Assembly (NCBI GenBank): GCA_016721385.1
Contig: JADKIE010000009.1
Span: 1-64,000, forward strand
Length of the DNA: 64,000 nt
Origin: Chitinophagaceae bacterium
GTDB lineage: Bacteria > Bacteroidota > Bacteroidia > Chitinophagales > Chitinophagaceae
Direction of reading: 5' to 3'
Part shown: piece after piece, positions 45,177 to 54,387 of the stretch
Layout of the letters: every line of letters begins with the position of its first letter
Position numbering within the stretch: position 1 is the first letter of the stretch
The notes under the pieces: generated by a model
Databases searched by the model: none
What the model was told of the DNA's origin: nothing
Seen by the model: the letters and a program-made list of their open reading frames with translations, nothing else
Made by a program: the position numbers and the translations under genes

Positions 45177-45779
45177 CTAACTAAACAAAAAGCCGTTTTG
45201 TAATGGCAAAATATTAAAGCTTTTTCTATGATATTTACATAAGCCATATTGCTCTATTGCTTGCCTGTGCTTAAGTGTGCCGTAGCCTTTATTATTTAAC
45301 CAATCGTACATATTAAACTCTGTATGCAATTTTTTCATTAACTCATCTCTGTAGGTTTTAGCTAAAATACTTGCAGCAGCAATGGCAGCATACTTTCCAT
45401 CTCCCTTAATAATGCATTGATGAGGTGTTTTTTTGTATGGTTTAAATCTATTGCCATCTATTAATAATAAATCGGGTTTTTGCTCAAGAGCATCAATGCA
45501 CAAATGCATGGCTTTGTATGTTGCCTGTAAAATATTAATACTGTCAATGTCATTATTGTTAACAGCTTTTACAGTATAGGCTATACTTTCTTTTTCAATA
45601 ATTGGCCTGAGGATATCTCTTTCTTTTTCTTTAAGTTGCTTGCTGTCGTTTAATAAAGGGTGAAAAAAATCTTTTGGTAAAATAACGGCTGCTGCAAATA
45701 CCGGCCCGGCATAGCAACCTCTGCCGGCCTCATCAATACCGGCTTCAATTTTATCTGCGTATAAAAACTTTTCTAGCAT
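45177..45779 (-). CDS. rnhB: Ribonuclease HII
   Basis: RNase HII removes RNA from RNA-DNA hybrids and starts repair of misincorporated ribonucleotides. The active-site motif is AGIDEAGRGCYAGPVFAAAV (Asp-Glu), with the third acidic residue in DLLLIDGNRF and the fourth near ILAKTYRDELM. The 200-residue length is normal. It is divergent from heme A synthase with an 86-nt gap between start codons. Confidence 0.95.
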   Translation of the reverse strand: MLEKFLYADKIEAGIDEAGRGCYAGPVFAAAVILPKDFFHPLLNDSKQLKEKERDILRPIIEKESIAYTVKAVNNNDIDSINILQATYKAMHLCIDALEQKPDLLLIDGNRFKPYKKTPHQCIIKGDGKYAAIAAASILAKTYRDELMKKLHTEFNMYDWLNNKGYGTLKHRQAIEQYGLCKYHRKSFNILPLQNGFLFS

Positions 45780-45849
45780 AACAGGTTAACAAATATCCAA
45801 TAATTACATAAAACAATTGCTATTTGAGTAATTACAAATTTTGCTACTG

Positions 45850-45857
45850 TATTTTTG
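45850..45857 (+). promoter_or_regulatory. Possible -7 element TATTTTTG for ctaA
   Basis: TATTTTTG fits TAnnTTTG and ends 8 nt before the ATG at 45866. If used, the transcript would be almost leaderless, like that of trmB. Confidence 0.35.
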
Positions 45858-45865
45858 CTTTAGAT

Positions 45866-46924
45866 ATGGAAAATACAATTACACAGCGAAATAACAGATG
45901 GGTAGCTACCTGGCTTTTAGTTGGTGTAGCAATGATTATTGTACAGGTATTGCTGGGCGGCATTACAAGGCTTACCGAGTCGGGCCTTTCTATTACCGAA
46001 TGGAAGCCCATTACCGGAACATTACCAACATTAAGTGATGCAGCATGGCAGGCAGAGTTTGATAAATATAAGTTTACCGATCAGTTTAAATATGTACATC
46101 AAAATTTTACTCTAAGCAATTTTAAATTTATCTTTTTTTGGGAGTGGTTTCACAGGCTGTGGGCAAGATTGATTGGTGTAGTTTTTTTAGTAGGTTTTGT
46201 TTATTTTTTGGTAACAAAAAAGTTTAATAAACAAATGGTGATGCCCATGATTGTTTTGTTTGTATTAGGTGGTTTACAAGGGCTTATAGGTTGGGTAATG
46301 GTAAAGAGTGGATTGGTACCCGAGAAGTTTTATGTAGGACATATTGAATTAACAACACATTTTACTGCAGCAATGGGAGTGTTGTGTTACACCATTTGGT
46401 TTGCGTTAAGTTTATTAAAAACCCCTCAGCAAAAAATTGCACATGCAGGTTTACAAAAATTAATGCTGGCAATTACAATTTTGCTTGCCATTCAATTAAT
46501 ATATGGCGGTTTTATGGCAGGCCTAAAAGCAGCTATTACTGCGCCAACGTGGCCATATATAAATGGGTACTTGGTGCCACCAGGTATGACAGAGCTTACG
46601 CCTTTTACAAAAAACCTGGTTAGCAACCCCATAACAGTTCATTTTATTCACAGAGGTATTGCATACTTATTAGTTATACTAATTGGTATTTGGTTTGTAA
46701 AAGCAAAGAAACTTGTAGGCAATCTTTTTTTTAACAGGTTACGTATGGCTGTTTTACTATTAATAAGTACACAGCTTATTTTAGGAATACTTACTGTACT
46801 TAATGCTACATACCCCAATCGCTTATTAATTTTGGGTGTGGTACATCAGTTTACAGGTATGTTGTTGTTAATAAATGTTATTACAATTTTATTTGTATTA
46901 AAAAAGAAACGGTTGTATAGTTAA
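45866..46924 (+). CDS. ctaA: Heme A synthase (COX15/CtaA family)
   Basis: CtaA oxidises the methyl group of heme O to give heme A, needed by the aa3 oxidase of the first cluster. The protein shows the family start MIIVQVLLGGITRLTESGLSI, then ITEWKPITGTLPTLSDAAW and the heme-ligand His residues in FFWEWFHRLWARLIG, GHIELTTHFTAAMG, HFIHRGIAYLL and GVVHQFTGMLLL. It has eight helices and 352 residues, the COX15-like type. The ATG at 45866 gives the natural N-terminus; 14 upstream codons are open but unlikely. Its separation from ctaB and cox by 30 kb is a notable layout point. Confidence 0.94.
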   Translation: MENTITQRNNRWVATWLLVGVAMIIVQVLLGGITRLTESGLSITEWKPITGTLPTLSDAAWQAEFDKYKFTDQFKYVHQNFTLSNFKFIFFWEWFHRLWARLIGVVFLVGFVYFLVTKKFNKQMVMPMIVLFVLGGLQGLIGWVMVKSGLVPEKFYVGHIELTTHFTAAMGVLCYTIWFALSLLKTPQQKIAHAGLQKLMLAITILLAIQLIYGGFMAGLKAAITAPTWPYINGYLVPPGMTELTPFTKNLVSNPITVHFIHRGIAYLLVILIGIWFVKAKKLVGNLFFNRLRMAVLLLISTQLILGILTVLNATYPNRLLILGVVHQFTGMLLLINVITILFVLKKKRLYS

Positions 46925-46959
46925 AACCATATGCTTGTACAGCATAAATAAATTTTAAA

Positions 46960-49181
46960 ATGAAGTTAGTGATAAGAAATATCTTTTACTCTTTTCCTGT
47001 ACAATTAGCTATTCTTCATTTTAGAAAGTACCAGATATTATTGTTTTTTGGGCTATACTTTTTAGTGTAATAAGCAGCGGTTTTATGAAATCGTTTGGTG
47101 CCGATGCGTTATTTTTTTCGCCGGAATATTTAGGAAATGTAAATTTTTTTGGCGCATTAATTACAGGCGTAGCGTTAGGTGTTTTTTTTATGAGCTGGCA
47201 TATTACAACATTTATAATGCATAGTAAACGGTGCAAATTTTTGGCCACTACATCAAAACCTTTTTTAAAATATTGTATTAACAATTCGGTACTTCCATTG
47301 GTTTTTTTACTGTTTTATTTTGTAAGGCTTTTTATTTTTAATGAGCACAAAGAGCTTATGGATGTATCCTTAATTTTAACCATTATAGCAGGCATATTTG
47401 TAGGAGTTGTTTTGCTTTTTATGGTATCGTTTGCATTTTTTTTTGGCGCCGATAAAACTATTGTAAGAACAATTGCGCCCATTATTTCCGAAAAAGAAAA
47501 TATTACCATTACTCATAGTCCTCACGAACATAAACTGGTTGATAATTTTGGCTTAAAAGTAGATAATTATTTAAGTACAGGGTTAAGCATAAAAAAAGTT
47601 AGAAATGTTGCACATTACAGCCAAAGTTATTTAGACCTTATTTTTAAACGTCATCATCTTGCCGCAAGACTCAGTATTGTGTTGGCCTTTGTTTTTTTAG
47701 TAACCGTTGGCTTTTTTTTGGAAAATACTTTTTTTAGAGTTCCGGCCGCAGCAAGTATTTTAATATTTTTTGCTGTATTTATGGCAGTAATTGGAGCGCT
47801 TACCTATTTTTTACAAAGCTGGAGCCTGTTGTTTGTTATTATATTAATTGCTGGGCTAAATATTTTATACGAAAACGAAATTATAGATCCACGTAATAAA
47901 GCATATGGGTTAAATTATAACAATAGAGAAGAAAGGCCAGCCTACAATAAGCAAAATTTATTAAGCCTGTGTACGCCTCAAAAAGTTGCAGCAGATAAAG
48001 CAAATATGCTATCTATACTTAATAACTGGAAAGCAAAGCAAAAAGAAGAAAAACCTGTAATGGTATTTATTAATGTAAGCGGCGGCGGATTACGCAGCGC
48101 TACTTTTGTAATGAATACACTTCAAAAACTGGATAGTATTACCAATGGAGAGTTAACAAAACATACCATGTTAATCAGTGGCGCCAGCGGCGGCATGTTA
48201 GCTGCTACTTATTACAGAGAAATGTTATTGCCTCAAAATAAAAATTACAATGTAAAAGCAAATGGCAAATTGGTAGATAATATAACGCAGGATTTACTTA
48301 ACCCTGTTTTTTCGTCCATGATTGCCAGAGATATATTTACACCGGCGCAAAAATTTTCGGTAGGCGATTATAAATATGTAAAAGACAGGGGGTACGCCTT
48401 TGAGCAACAATTAAACGATAACACTAACGGCTTGCTCAATAAACAAATTAAAGATTACAGTGAGGACGAAAAGAAAGCCAACATACCGTTAATAATTTTT
48501 AACTCCACAATAAGCAGAGATGCCCGTAAAATGATGATAAGCTCTCAGCCATTAAGCTTTATGATGAAGCCAACGCTATACACAAGCGATACTACGGTAA
48601 GCCCCGATGCGGTTGATTTTTCATCTTTCTTAAATAAACAAAACCCACAAAATATACGGTTGCTAACGGTGTTAAGAATGAATGCCACTTTTCCATATGT
48701 ATTGCCCAATGTTTGGCTGCCAACAAATCCGGTAATAGATGTGATGGATGCAGGCTTAAGAGATAATTTAGGCGAAGAAACAACCTTAAGGTTTATTGAA
48801 AACTTTAGCGATTGGATAAAAGCCAATACAAGCGGCGTAATTATTTTACAATTGCGAGACAGGCCAAATGATAACTGGTATCAACCTTTTGAAAGTACAA
48901 ATATTTCGGATGTGATAGTAAAGCCCGGCACTATGTTGCAGTACAATTGGTTTAAGTTACAAAACTATGCCATTACAGAGCAGTATAATTATTTGCACAA
49001 ACAATTTGATTCGTCTTTACAAAACATAACATTTATGTATGTTGCCGAAAAAGAAGATAAAGGAGCGGCATTAAATTTTCATTTAACTGCAAGGGAAAAA
49101 AGAGATATCAGGGCATCGTTTTACAATAGCTTTAATCAACAGTCGCTTAATAAAATAAAAAAAATTTTTTTGGTTAAATAA
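46960..49181 (+). CDS. Patatin-like phospholipase with N-terminal membrane domain, with one 1-nt deletion
   Basis: The C-terminal half has the patatin catalytic features: the oxyanion loop in VSGGGLRSATFV, the Ser nucleophile in ISGASGGMLAATYYRE (GxSxG) and the dyad Asp in MDAGLRDNLGEETTLRF. The N-terminal 260 residues hold about seven hydrophobic segments, so the hydrolase is membrane-tethered. The start is at ATG 46960 (MKLVIRNIFYSFPVQLAILH). One T missing from a run of six near 47043 breaks the frame; adding it gives LLFFWAILFSVISSGFMKSFG and joins the long frame. The total is about 740 residues. It likely acts on membrane lipids. Confidence 0.85.
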
Positions 49182-50080
49182 TTAACCCATTATTAATCGA
49201 ATTGCTTTTGAAATTATTTCTATGGAAAATGAACTGCTGGTTTCTGCAGGGTCGCCATCAATATGCAAAGGAGCTAATTTTGGATTTTGTATGGTAAGTT
49301 TATTGGTTTGAAAATAACCAATATCTGTACGGTGGTATTTTTTATCTTCATAAGGCCTTACTTCTCCCAATCTTAGTTGTTTTAATATCTTCCACAACAT
49401 TCGGGCTTTGCTCATTTTATTTACAATAACAATATCCAGCAAACCATCTTGCAGGCTGGCTTTTGGCGCAATGGTAAAGTTGTTGCCAAATTGGTTGCTG
49501 TTGGCAATACTTATAAAAAAAGCATCTGTTTTTATTATGCTTCCGTTTACCTCTAACGAAAAAGGGTAGGGTTTTGCTTTAATAAAAATTTTTAAAGATT
49601 GTTTTACATAGGTAGTAGGCCTCTTTTATTTTGCTTTGCAAAATCATGCGCTACCTGTGCATCAAACCCAAGGCCGCAAAGCATGCAGCTAAATTTTTGA
49701 TTAATGTAAAAACTATCTATTAATGCCGTGTTACCTGTAAAAATGGTATCCAATGCTTTAGAAGCATTTTTAGGAATTTTGGCAGCCAATGCCAAGCCGT
49801 TTCCACTGCCCATGGGCACAATGCCAATGTTAACATCAACTCCCTGCAGGGCATTACCAATTTGGTTTACCGTACCATCGCCACCGCAAACAATAATATC
49901 GGTAATATTTTCTTCCTTAATTTTTTTAATTAAATAAGCATAATTACCATTGGCGTTTGTATGCAAAATTTCAAAAGAAATATTTTGTGCTGTAGTTTTT
50001 TCTTTTATTAATGTAAGAAGCGATTCTTTGCTTTTTGTGCCCGATATTGGATTGATAAAATATATAAACTTTCGCTTCAT
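49182..50080 (-). CDS. Diacylglycerol/lipid kinase family protein (YegS/LCB5), with one 1-nt deletion
   Basis: The DAGK catalytic domain is seen in FIYFINPISGTKSKESLLTL, the nucleotide motif VCGGDGTVNQIGNAL and the conserved GIVPMGSGNGLALA. One base is missing near 49614 (CTACTACCTATG); adding an A gives RGLLTYVKQSLKIFIKAKPY and continues through FFISIANSNQFGNNFTIAPK to the end HIDGDP...IISKAIRLIMG. The rebuilt protein is about 300 residues. The ATG at 50080 is favoured over one 21 nt upstream because MKRKFIYFINPISG is the family start. The substrate (diacylglycerol, sphingoid base or other) is not clear. Its stop touches that of the patatin gene. Confidence 0.88.
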
Positions 50081-50126
50081 GTGCATTTTTCCTTTCTGCA
50101 AGATTACTTAAAAAACGACAAATAGC

Positions 50127-51176
50127 TTACCACCTTATTAAAGCACTTGCCCAGGTAAAGCCACTGCCAAATGCCGCAAGGCAAACTATATCGCCTTCTT
50201 TTATTTTGCCTTTTTCCCATGCTTCGCAAAGCGCAATGGGTACACTTGCTGCGGTGGTATTGCCATAGTATTGAATATTGTTGTACACTTGTTCATCGGT
50301 AAGTTTTAATTTTTGCTGTACAAATTGTGCAATGCGTAAATTGGCCTGATGCGGTATAAGTAAATTAATATCGGTGGTTTGTAAATTATTTGCAGCTAAA
50401 GCTTCCATAATTACTTCCGGAAACTTTACGATTGCTTTTTTAAATACCGCCGGTCCATCCATGTTAGGAAAATTTTGTGCCTCATCAATCATAGCATGGC
50501 TCATAAACATTTCGCCCATTTCGGCCTCATCAAAGCTTGCAACATTGTTTTGCACCCAATAGTTGGCATGTGTGCCCGGATTGTACATGGCCAAAATTTC
50601 GGCACTATCGCCATCGCTATGCAAATGAGTGCTTAAAATGCCTTGCCCTTGTTTTGTTGCAGGTTGTAAAACTACCGCACCTGCACCATCGCCAAAAATT
50701 ACCGAAATATTTCTGCCTCTTGTGCTAAAATCTAATCCAAAAGAATGTTTCTCTGCACCTACTACTAAAATATTTTTGTACATGCCGGTTTTAATGAATT
50801 GATCGGCCACACTTAAAGCGTAAACAAAACCGCTGCATTGGTTACGTACATCCAACGCACCAATTTCTTTCATCTTCATTGCCCTTTGCAACAAAACGCC
50901 ACAGCCCGGGAAATAATAATCCGGCGATAAGGTAGCAAATACAATAAAATCAACATCTTGCGGTGTAATACCTGCCCGTTCAATAGCAATTTTTGCAGCC
51001 TCTACGCCCATTGTTGTTGTGGTTTCTCTGGTTCTATCGGCATAGCGGCGCTCCATAATACCGGTGCGTTCCTGTATCCATTCGTCGCTGGTATCCATGT
51101 ATTTTGTTAAATCGTTATTGGTAAAAATATTGGAAGGAACATACATTCCTACTCCTGCTATACGGCTGGCTTGCAT
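50127..51176 (-). CDS. 3-oxoacyl-ACP synthase III family protein (FabH-like)
   Basis: FabH-type enzymes start fatty acid synthesis by condensing acyl-CoA with malonyl-ACP. The catalytic Cys is in VRNQCSGFVYALSVA, the His in LLIPHQANLRIAQFVQ and the Asn in QYYGNTTAASVPIALCE, giving the Cys-His-Asn triad. The C-terminus IVCLAAFGSGFTWASALIRW is diagnostic. At 349 residues it is slightly longer than E. coli FabH, with an insert around GTHANYWVQNNVASFDEAEM. Such longer members in this phylum may have other acyl substrates, so no symbol is given. It lies upstream of the lipid kinase on the same strand. Confidence 0.92.
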   Translation of the reverse strand: MQASRIAGVGMYVPSNIFTNNDLTKYMDTSDEWIQERTGIMERRYADRTRETTTTMGVEAAKIAIERAGITPQDVDFIVFATLSPDYYFPGCGVLLQRAMKMKEIGALDVRNQCSGFVYALSVADQFIKTGMYKNILVVGAEKHSFGLDFSTRGRNISVIFGDGAGAVVLQPATKQGQGILSTHLHSDGDSAEILAMYNPGTHANYWVQNNVASFDEAEMGEMFMSHAMIDEAQNFPNMDGPAVFKKAIVKFPEVIMEALAANNLQTTDINLLIPHQANLRIAQFVQQKLKLTDEQVYNNIQYYGNTTAASVPIALCEAWEKGKIKEGDIVCLAAFGSGFTWASALIRW

Positions 51177-51290
51177 ACAATCGTTTTAGTTTAAAAAAGC
51201 AATTTACAAAAATGTAAACTATTTGCAACTATTACAAGTGCAACTATGTTGGAGAGTGTAATGAAGAGGGGTAATTAAATATGGTTATTA

Positions 51291-51350
51291 GCCGCCGTTG
51301 CAGGTATCGAAGCAAGGCAAATTGTGCGTTGGCGTACCTGCAACGGCGGC
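51291..51350. repeat. Large perfect inverted repeat, GC-rich (16-bp arms)
   Basis: The arms GCCGCCGTTGCAGGTA (51291-51306) and TACCTGCAACGGCGGC (51335-51350) are exact reverse complements around a 28-nt loop. This is very GC-rich for the region. It lies in the 356-nt gene-free stretch between fabH and the small gene at 51533; the rest of that stretch shows nothing I can name. Confidence 0.75.
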
Positions 51351-51483
51351 GAAACATTCATTACTGCTTAGCAGGTGTTGCCAGGTAGTAATAGTAGCTG
51401 TGTAAAATTGCGGCCAATGCTCCGGGTAAGATATTGTCTTCACTGATGGAAGTTACATAATTTTGAGTATCCTATCTATTAGG

Positions 51484-51508
51484 TTCAATTTCGCCGCTTG
51501 TCGGGAGA
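51484..51508. repeat. 25-nt direct repeat, copy 1
   Basis: A 25-nt unit beginning TTCAATTTCGC and ending TTGTCGGGAGA is repeated at 52003-52027 with one mismatch (CCGC versus CAGC). The first copy also begins a small inverted repeat, TCGCCGC (51491-51497) with GCGGCGA (51516-51522). The two copies flank the gene at 51533-51883. Confidence 0.75.
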
Positions 51509-51532
51509 GAAGGCGGCGGCGAAGATAATTGT

Positions 51533-51883
51533 TTATTCTGCGTACGGTAAAACAAAAACAATCTTGTTATTCAACTTTGCTGCTTTATAAATTATTATTT
51601 TGTAATCGTTCTGAATTTTATATATAGAATCACCAACTTCTATACTGTTATCTAAGTCTTTATTTGGTAATACATATCTTGAGCTATCTGAAAATACAAT
51701 TGTGTGTGTCTTTTCATGCAACTCTTTATTAATAATCTTATCTACAACTTTTCCGTTAAGTTTAATATTTCTAAAATCATCAGAAGCAACTTTCCATAAT
51801 AGTGAACTCTTTTTCATCCACAAAAAGAAGCATAACAAAAGTAATATAGCTAAAGTTACTACTGTGAGTTTGTTTTTTGTCAT
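51533..51883 (-). CDS. Hypothetical protein with N-terminal membrane anchor
   Basis: The 116-residue protein has one N-terminal helix (LTVVTLAILLLLCFFLWM) and a small outside domain with a beta pattern (IVDKIINKELHE, HTIVFSDSSRYVLPNKDLDN, GDSIYKIQNDYKIIIYK). I do not recognise it, though similar small anchored proteins with a GDSIxK motif are frequent in Bacteroidota. It is flanked by two copies of a 25-nt direct repeat and by GC-rich inverted repeats, so it may have been gained with them. Confidence 0.5.
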   Translation of the reverse strand: MTKNKLTVVTLAILLLLCFFLWMKKSSLLWKVASDDFRNIKLNGKVVDKIINKELHEKTHTIVFSDSSRYVLPNKDLDNSIEVGDSIYKIQNDYKIIIYKAAKLNNKIVFVLPYAE

Positions 51884-51943
51884 GGGTTTCCTGTTAAATA
51901 TGTGATTTTAAGATTGTTTAATAATGTATTTGTGGTTTTTCGC

Positions 51944-51968
51944 CCCGTCTTGTCTTCCGACAAACGGG
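51944..51968. repeat. GC-rich hairpin CCCGT-C-TTGTC / GACAA-ACGGG
   Basis: A 10-bp stem with a one-base bulge and a TTCC loop. Its core CCGACAA is shared with the complement of the 25-nt direct repeat (CCCGACAAG), so the elements in this patch appear related. Confidence 0.6.
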
Positions 51969-52002
51969 AACAATACAGCCACTATTAGCTATCCAAATAA
52001 TG

Positions 52003-52027
52003 TTCAATTTCGCAGCTTGTCGGGAGA
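52003..52027. repeat. 25-nt direct repeat, copy 2
   Basis: See the copy at 51484-51508; 24 of 25 bases agree. It lies in the 273-nt non-coding stretch between two minus-strand genes. Apart from these repeats I see nothing else in that stretch. Confidence 0.75.
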
Positions 52028-52156
52028 ACTCTGCCTACCAAAAGCCATTTCGTACCGAAGCCGTACCTAAACTGTTTACAATTATATACCAAACTAACAA
52101 AATAAATAAGGAGCACAAAAAACCGCAGTAATATTAGTATCAACGCTTATCGTTCA

Positions 52157-52693
52157 CTAATTAACCCTTACCATATTTCGTAAACAAAATTCTTCATCAA
52201 TCATGGGGTGTACCCTCATTTTATAATGATAATCTACAGCGGTACGTAGCCCTTGTGCATTGCTCACCATCTTAGAGGTAAAATGCTCAACTAAAGGAAG
52301 GATAGAAATGGTTTCGTTTTTTTTTACAATAAACTGTGTAACGTAAACCCTGTTTTGTATGTTGATGTTTAAAAATTGATAATCGCCAACAGTGCTCATA
52401 AATGCTGTGCCGGTAATAGAGTCGGATTTTACAACACCATATTTTTTCAATTCATCTAAATATCCGGTAAATGCAATACTGTATTCTGTATCTGTTTTAC
52501 GGCCTAAAATAAGTTTTACAGGCTCTTCTTTTTGACTGCCCGGTTTTTTAACAAATGTTGCCCATTTGCCCAGCAAATTATCTTCTACATAAATTGTTGG
52601 GGCATCATCAAGCGAATAAGGTGAGCTGTATGGGCAACCACAAAGCAACATACTTAAACTAAAAAAACATAGTAAAGTAAAGGTTGTCTTCAT
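52157..52693 (-). CDS. Lipoprotein of unknown function
   Basis: The 178-residue protein has a lipoprotein signal with Cys residues in LLCGCPYSSPYSLDDAP. The mature domain looks like a small beta barrel (LLGKWATFVKKPGSQKEEPV, YSIAFTGYLDELKKYGVV, GTAFMSTVGDYQFLNINIQN) of the lipocalin-like sort seen in many Bacteroidota lipoproteins. No specific function can be given. It is divergent from the GH18 gene. Confidence 0.6.
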   Translation of the reverse strand: MKTTFTLLCFFSLSMLLCGCPYSSPYSLDDAPTIYVEDNLLGKWATFVKKPGSQKEEPVKLILGRKTDTEYSIAFTGYLDELKKYGVVKSDSITGTAFMSTVGDYQFLNINIQNRVYVTQFIVKKNETISILPLVEHFTSKMVSNAQGLRTAVDYHYKMRVHPMIDEEFCLRNMVRVN

Positions 52694-52778
52694 ATGTGTA
52701 AAAATAGTAATGAAATTTTATACGTACAAGAGTAAAACTCCGCAAAGCTTTGTATCTTACCATTTTAATTTTTTATTT

Positions 52779-53840
52779 ATGAAGATGCGTTTGCCAAAAC
52801 TTAGTTTGCTTATAATGATAGTGTTAGGTGTTTATTTTGCAGGATGTAAAAAAGATAGCCCTGCGCCAAACCCAACACCAACGCCAACACCCATTGTAAT
52901 TACACCGCCTGCAGCCTTTGGGCCTTATGTGGTTGGTTATTTTCCAAGCTACAGAGATCCTGCAACTGTACCCGATGTAAAGTTTAAAATGTGCAACGTA
53001 GTTAACTACGCTTTTGCAAATGTAAATGCAAGTGGTACGGTTGATGTGTTATCTCCAACAGTACTAATTGCTGTTGCAGCAAAGGCAAGAGTAAACAATG
53101 CCAAAATATTTATTAGTGTAAGTGGTAATACTACCGATTGGCAAAATATGGCAGCTACAGCAGCAGGGCGTAATACGTTTATAAAAAGCATAATGGATGT
53201 AGCAAGGCAATATAATTTACATGGTGTAGATATCGACTGGGAGTTTCCGAGTACTAGCAATGGTACCGATGTAACTTATACTGCATTAATGAAAGAGCTT
53301 AGCGATAGCTGCCACCGGGATGCTAAATATTATTTAACTGCTGCTTTTACTGCAGGTAAATATGCCGGATCTATAAGAGATGCTATTAAAAATGAAGTGT
53401 TTGGTTATGTAGATTTTTTTAATGTAATGGCGTACGATGATTTTAGCACAACTGTACCATACAAACACCACAGCGATTTAGCATTGGCAAATACTTGCTT
53501 AAACTATTGGTTAAATACAAGGGCTGCACCGGCAAATAAATGTGTGTTGGGCATACCTGCTTATGGAAGGCCAAGCGGTATTACGCAAAGTAACACTATA
53601 CTAACATACAACGGCATTTTAACACAGGGAGGAGATCCGTTAAAGGATAGTGCCATTGTAACTGCAGGAGGGTTTACTAATTACACCATTTATTACAACG
53701 GTATGTACACTGCTAAAGTAAAAGCAAAAACTGCTATACAACGCTGTAATGGTATTATGATGTGGGAAAAAGGACAAGATAACCACGGAAGCAGTTCGTT
53801 ACTAAAAGCGGTGTGTGATACTATTGGAAGAACGTATTAA
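52779..53840 (+). CDS. Glycoside hydrolase family 18 lipoprotein (chitinase-like)
   Basis: GH18 enzymes cleave chitin or related N-acetylglucosamine polymers. The protein has a lipobox (GVYFAGC), a Pro-Thr linker, and a TIM-barrel domain. The catalytic DxxDxDxE-type motif is seen as HGVDIDWEFP, where the final Glu is the acid. The second strand motif is IFISVSGNTTDW, later FFNVMAYDDF (the YD pair) and a C-terminal GIMMWEKGQD (Trp). At 353 residues it is a single-domain enzyme held in the outer membrane. The start at 52779 is preferred because it gives a proper signal; 23 upstream codons are also open. Confidence 0.9.
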   Translation: MKMRLPKLSLLIMIVLGVYFAGCKKDSPAPNPTPTPTPIVITPPAAFGPYVVGYFPSYRDPATVPDVKFKMCNVVNYAFANVNASGTVDVLSPTVLIAVAAKARVNNAKIFISVSGNTTDWQNMAATAAGRNTFIKSIMDVARQYNLHGVDIDWEFPSTSNGTDVTYTALMKELSDSCHRDAKYYLTAAFTAGKYAGSIRDAIKNEVFGYVDFFNVMAYDDFSTTVPYKHHSDLALANTCLNYWLNTRAAPANKCVLGIPAYGRPSGITQSNTILTYNGILTQGGDPLKDSAIVTAGGFTNYTIYYNGMYTAKVKAKTAIQRCNGIMMWEKGQDNHGSSSLLKAVCDTIGRTY

Positions 53841-53853
53841 CTTTTATATACCG

Positions 53854-54373
53854 TTACTTATTTGTTTTCTTAATAGCATCAAGATAAATTTTCTTTATGC
53901 TGTTTTTTTCTTCGGAGGTACAAATTTTTTCAATTGGAGGCATAAGTTTTATGTTATGCGTTGTTTTGAGTTTTAATATTTCGCCTAAGGCAAATGCAGC
54001 ACTCCAACGTACTACCGTTCCATCATGTTCGGTATTAACTAAAAGATTTTTTTATTGCTTCGTCTAACTTATTGGTAAATAAATGAGCAGTGTTACCAAT
54101 AACTTTTGCACTTTCCCATTTTACTCTTGGCGCTTTTTCGGTAAGTGTTTTTGTTACAAAAGAAAATACAGTTTCATCTGCAATTTTGGGGTTTTGTTTT
54201 GTTGCATATTCTATCGCTTCTATACAAGTTGCTTTTGCTGCATCTTTTAATTTTTCGGCAAAAGCAATAAGTTCATCTGTTGGCATTGAGCCATCTAACA
54301 GCCATTTGCTTATTGTTTCTGTTTTCTCTTTTGGCTTTATTGTTTTATTATTTAAAAGTTCTTCTATTGTCAT
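53854..54373 (-). CDS. HEAT-repeat-like protein, with one 1-nt insertion
   Basis: The protein is a string of short helical pairs (ELIAFAEKLKDAAKATCIEA, TVFSFVTKTLTEKAPRVKWE, SAKVIGNTAHLF, VVRWSAAFALGEILKL), typical of HEAT repeats that bind proteins. As written the frame stops at 54035 after an A7 run; removing one A gives AIKNLLVNTEHDGTVVRWSA and continues to a stop at 53854. The rebuilt protein has about 172 residues and no signal peptide. No partner is evident. It precedes the GH18 gene's end tail to tail and follows the CPBP gene on the same strand with a 14-nt gap. Confidence 0.72.
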
Positions 54374-54387
54374 TTTATAATAATTTA

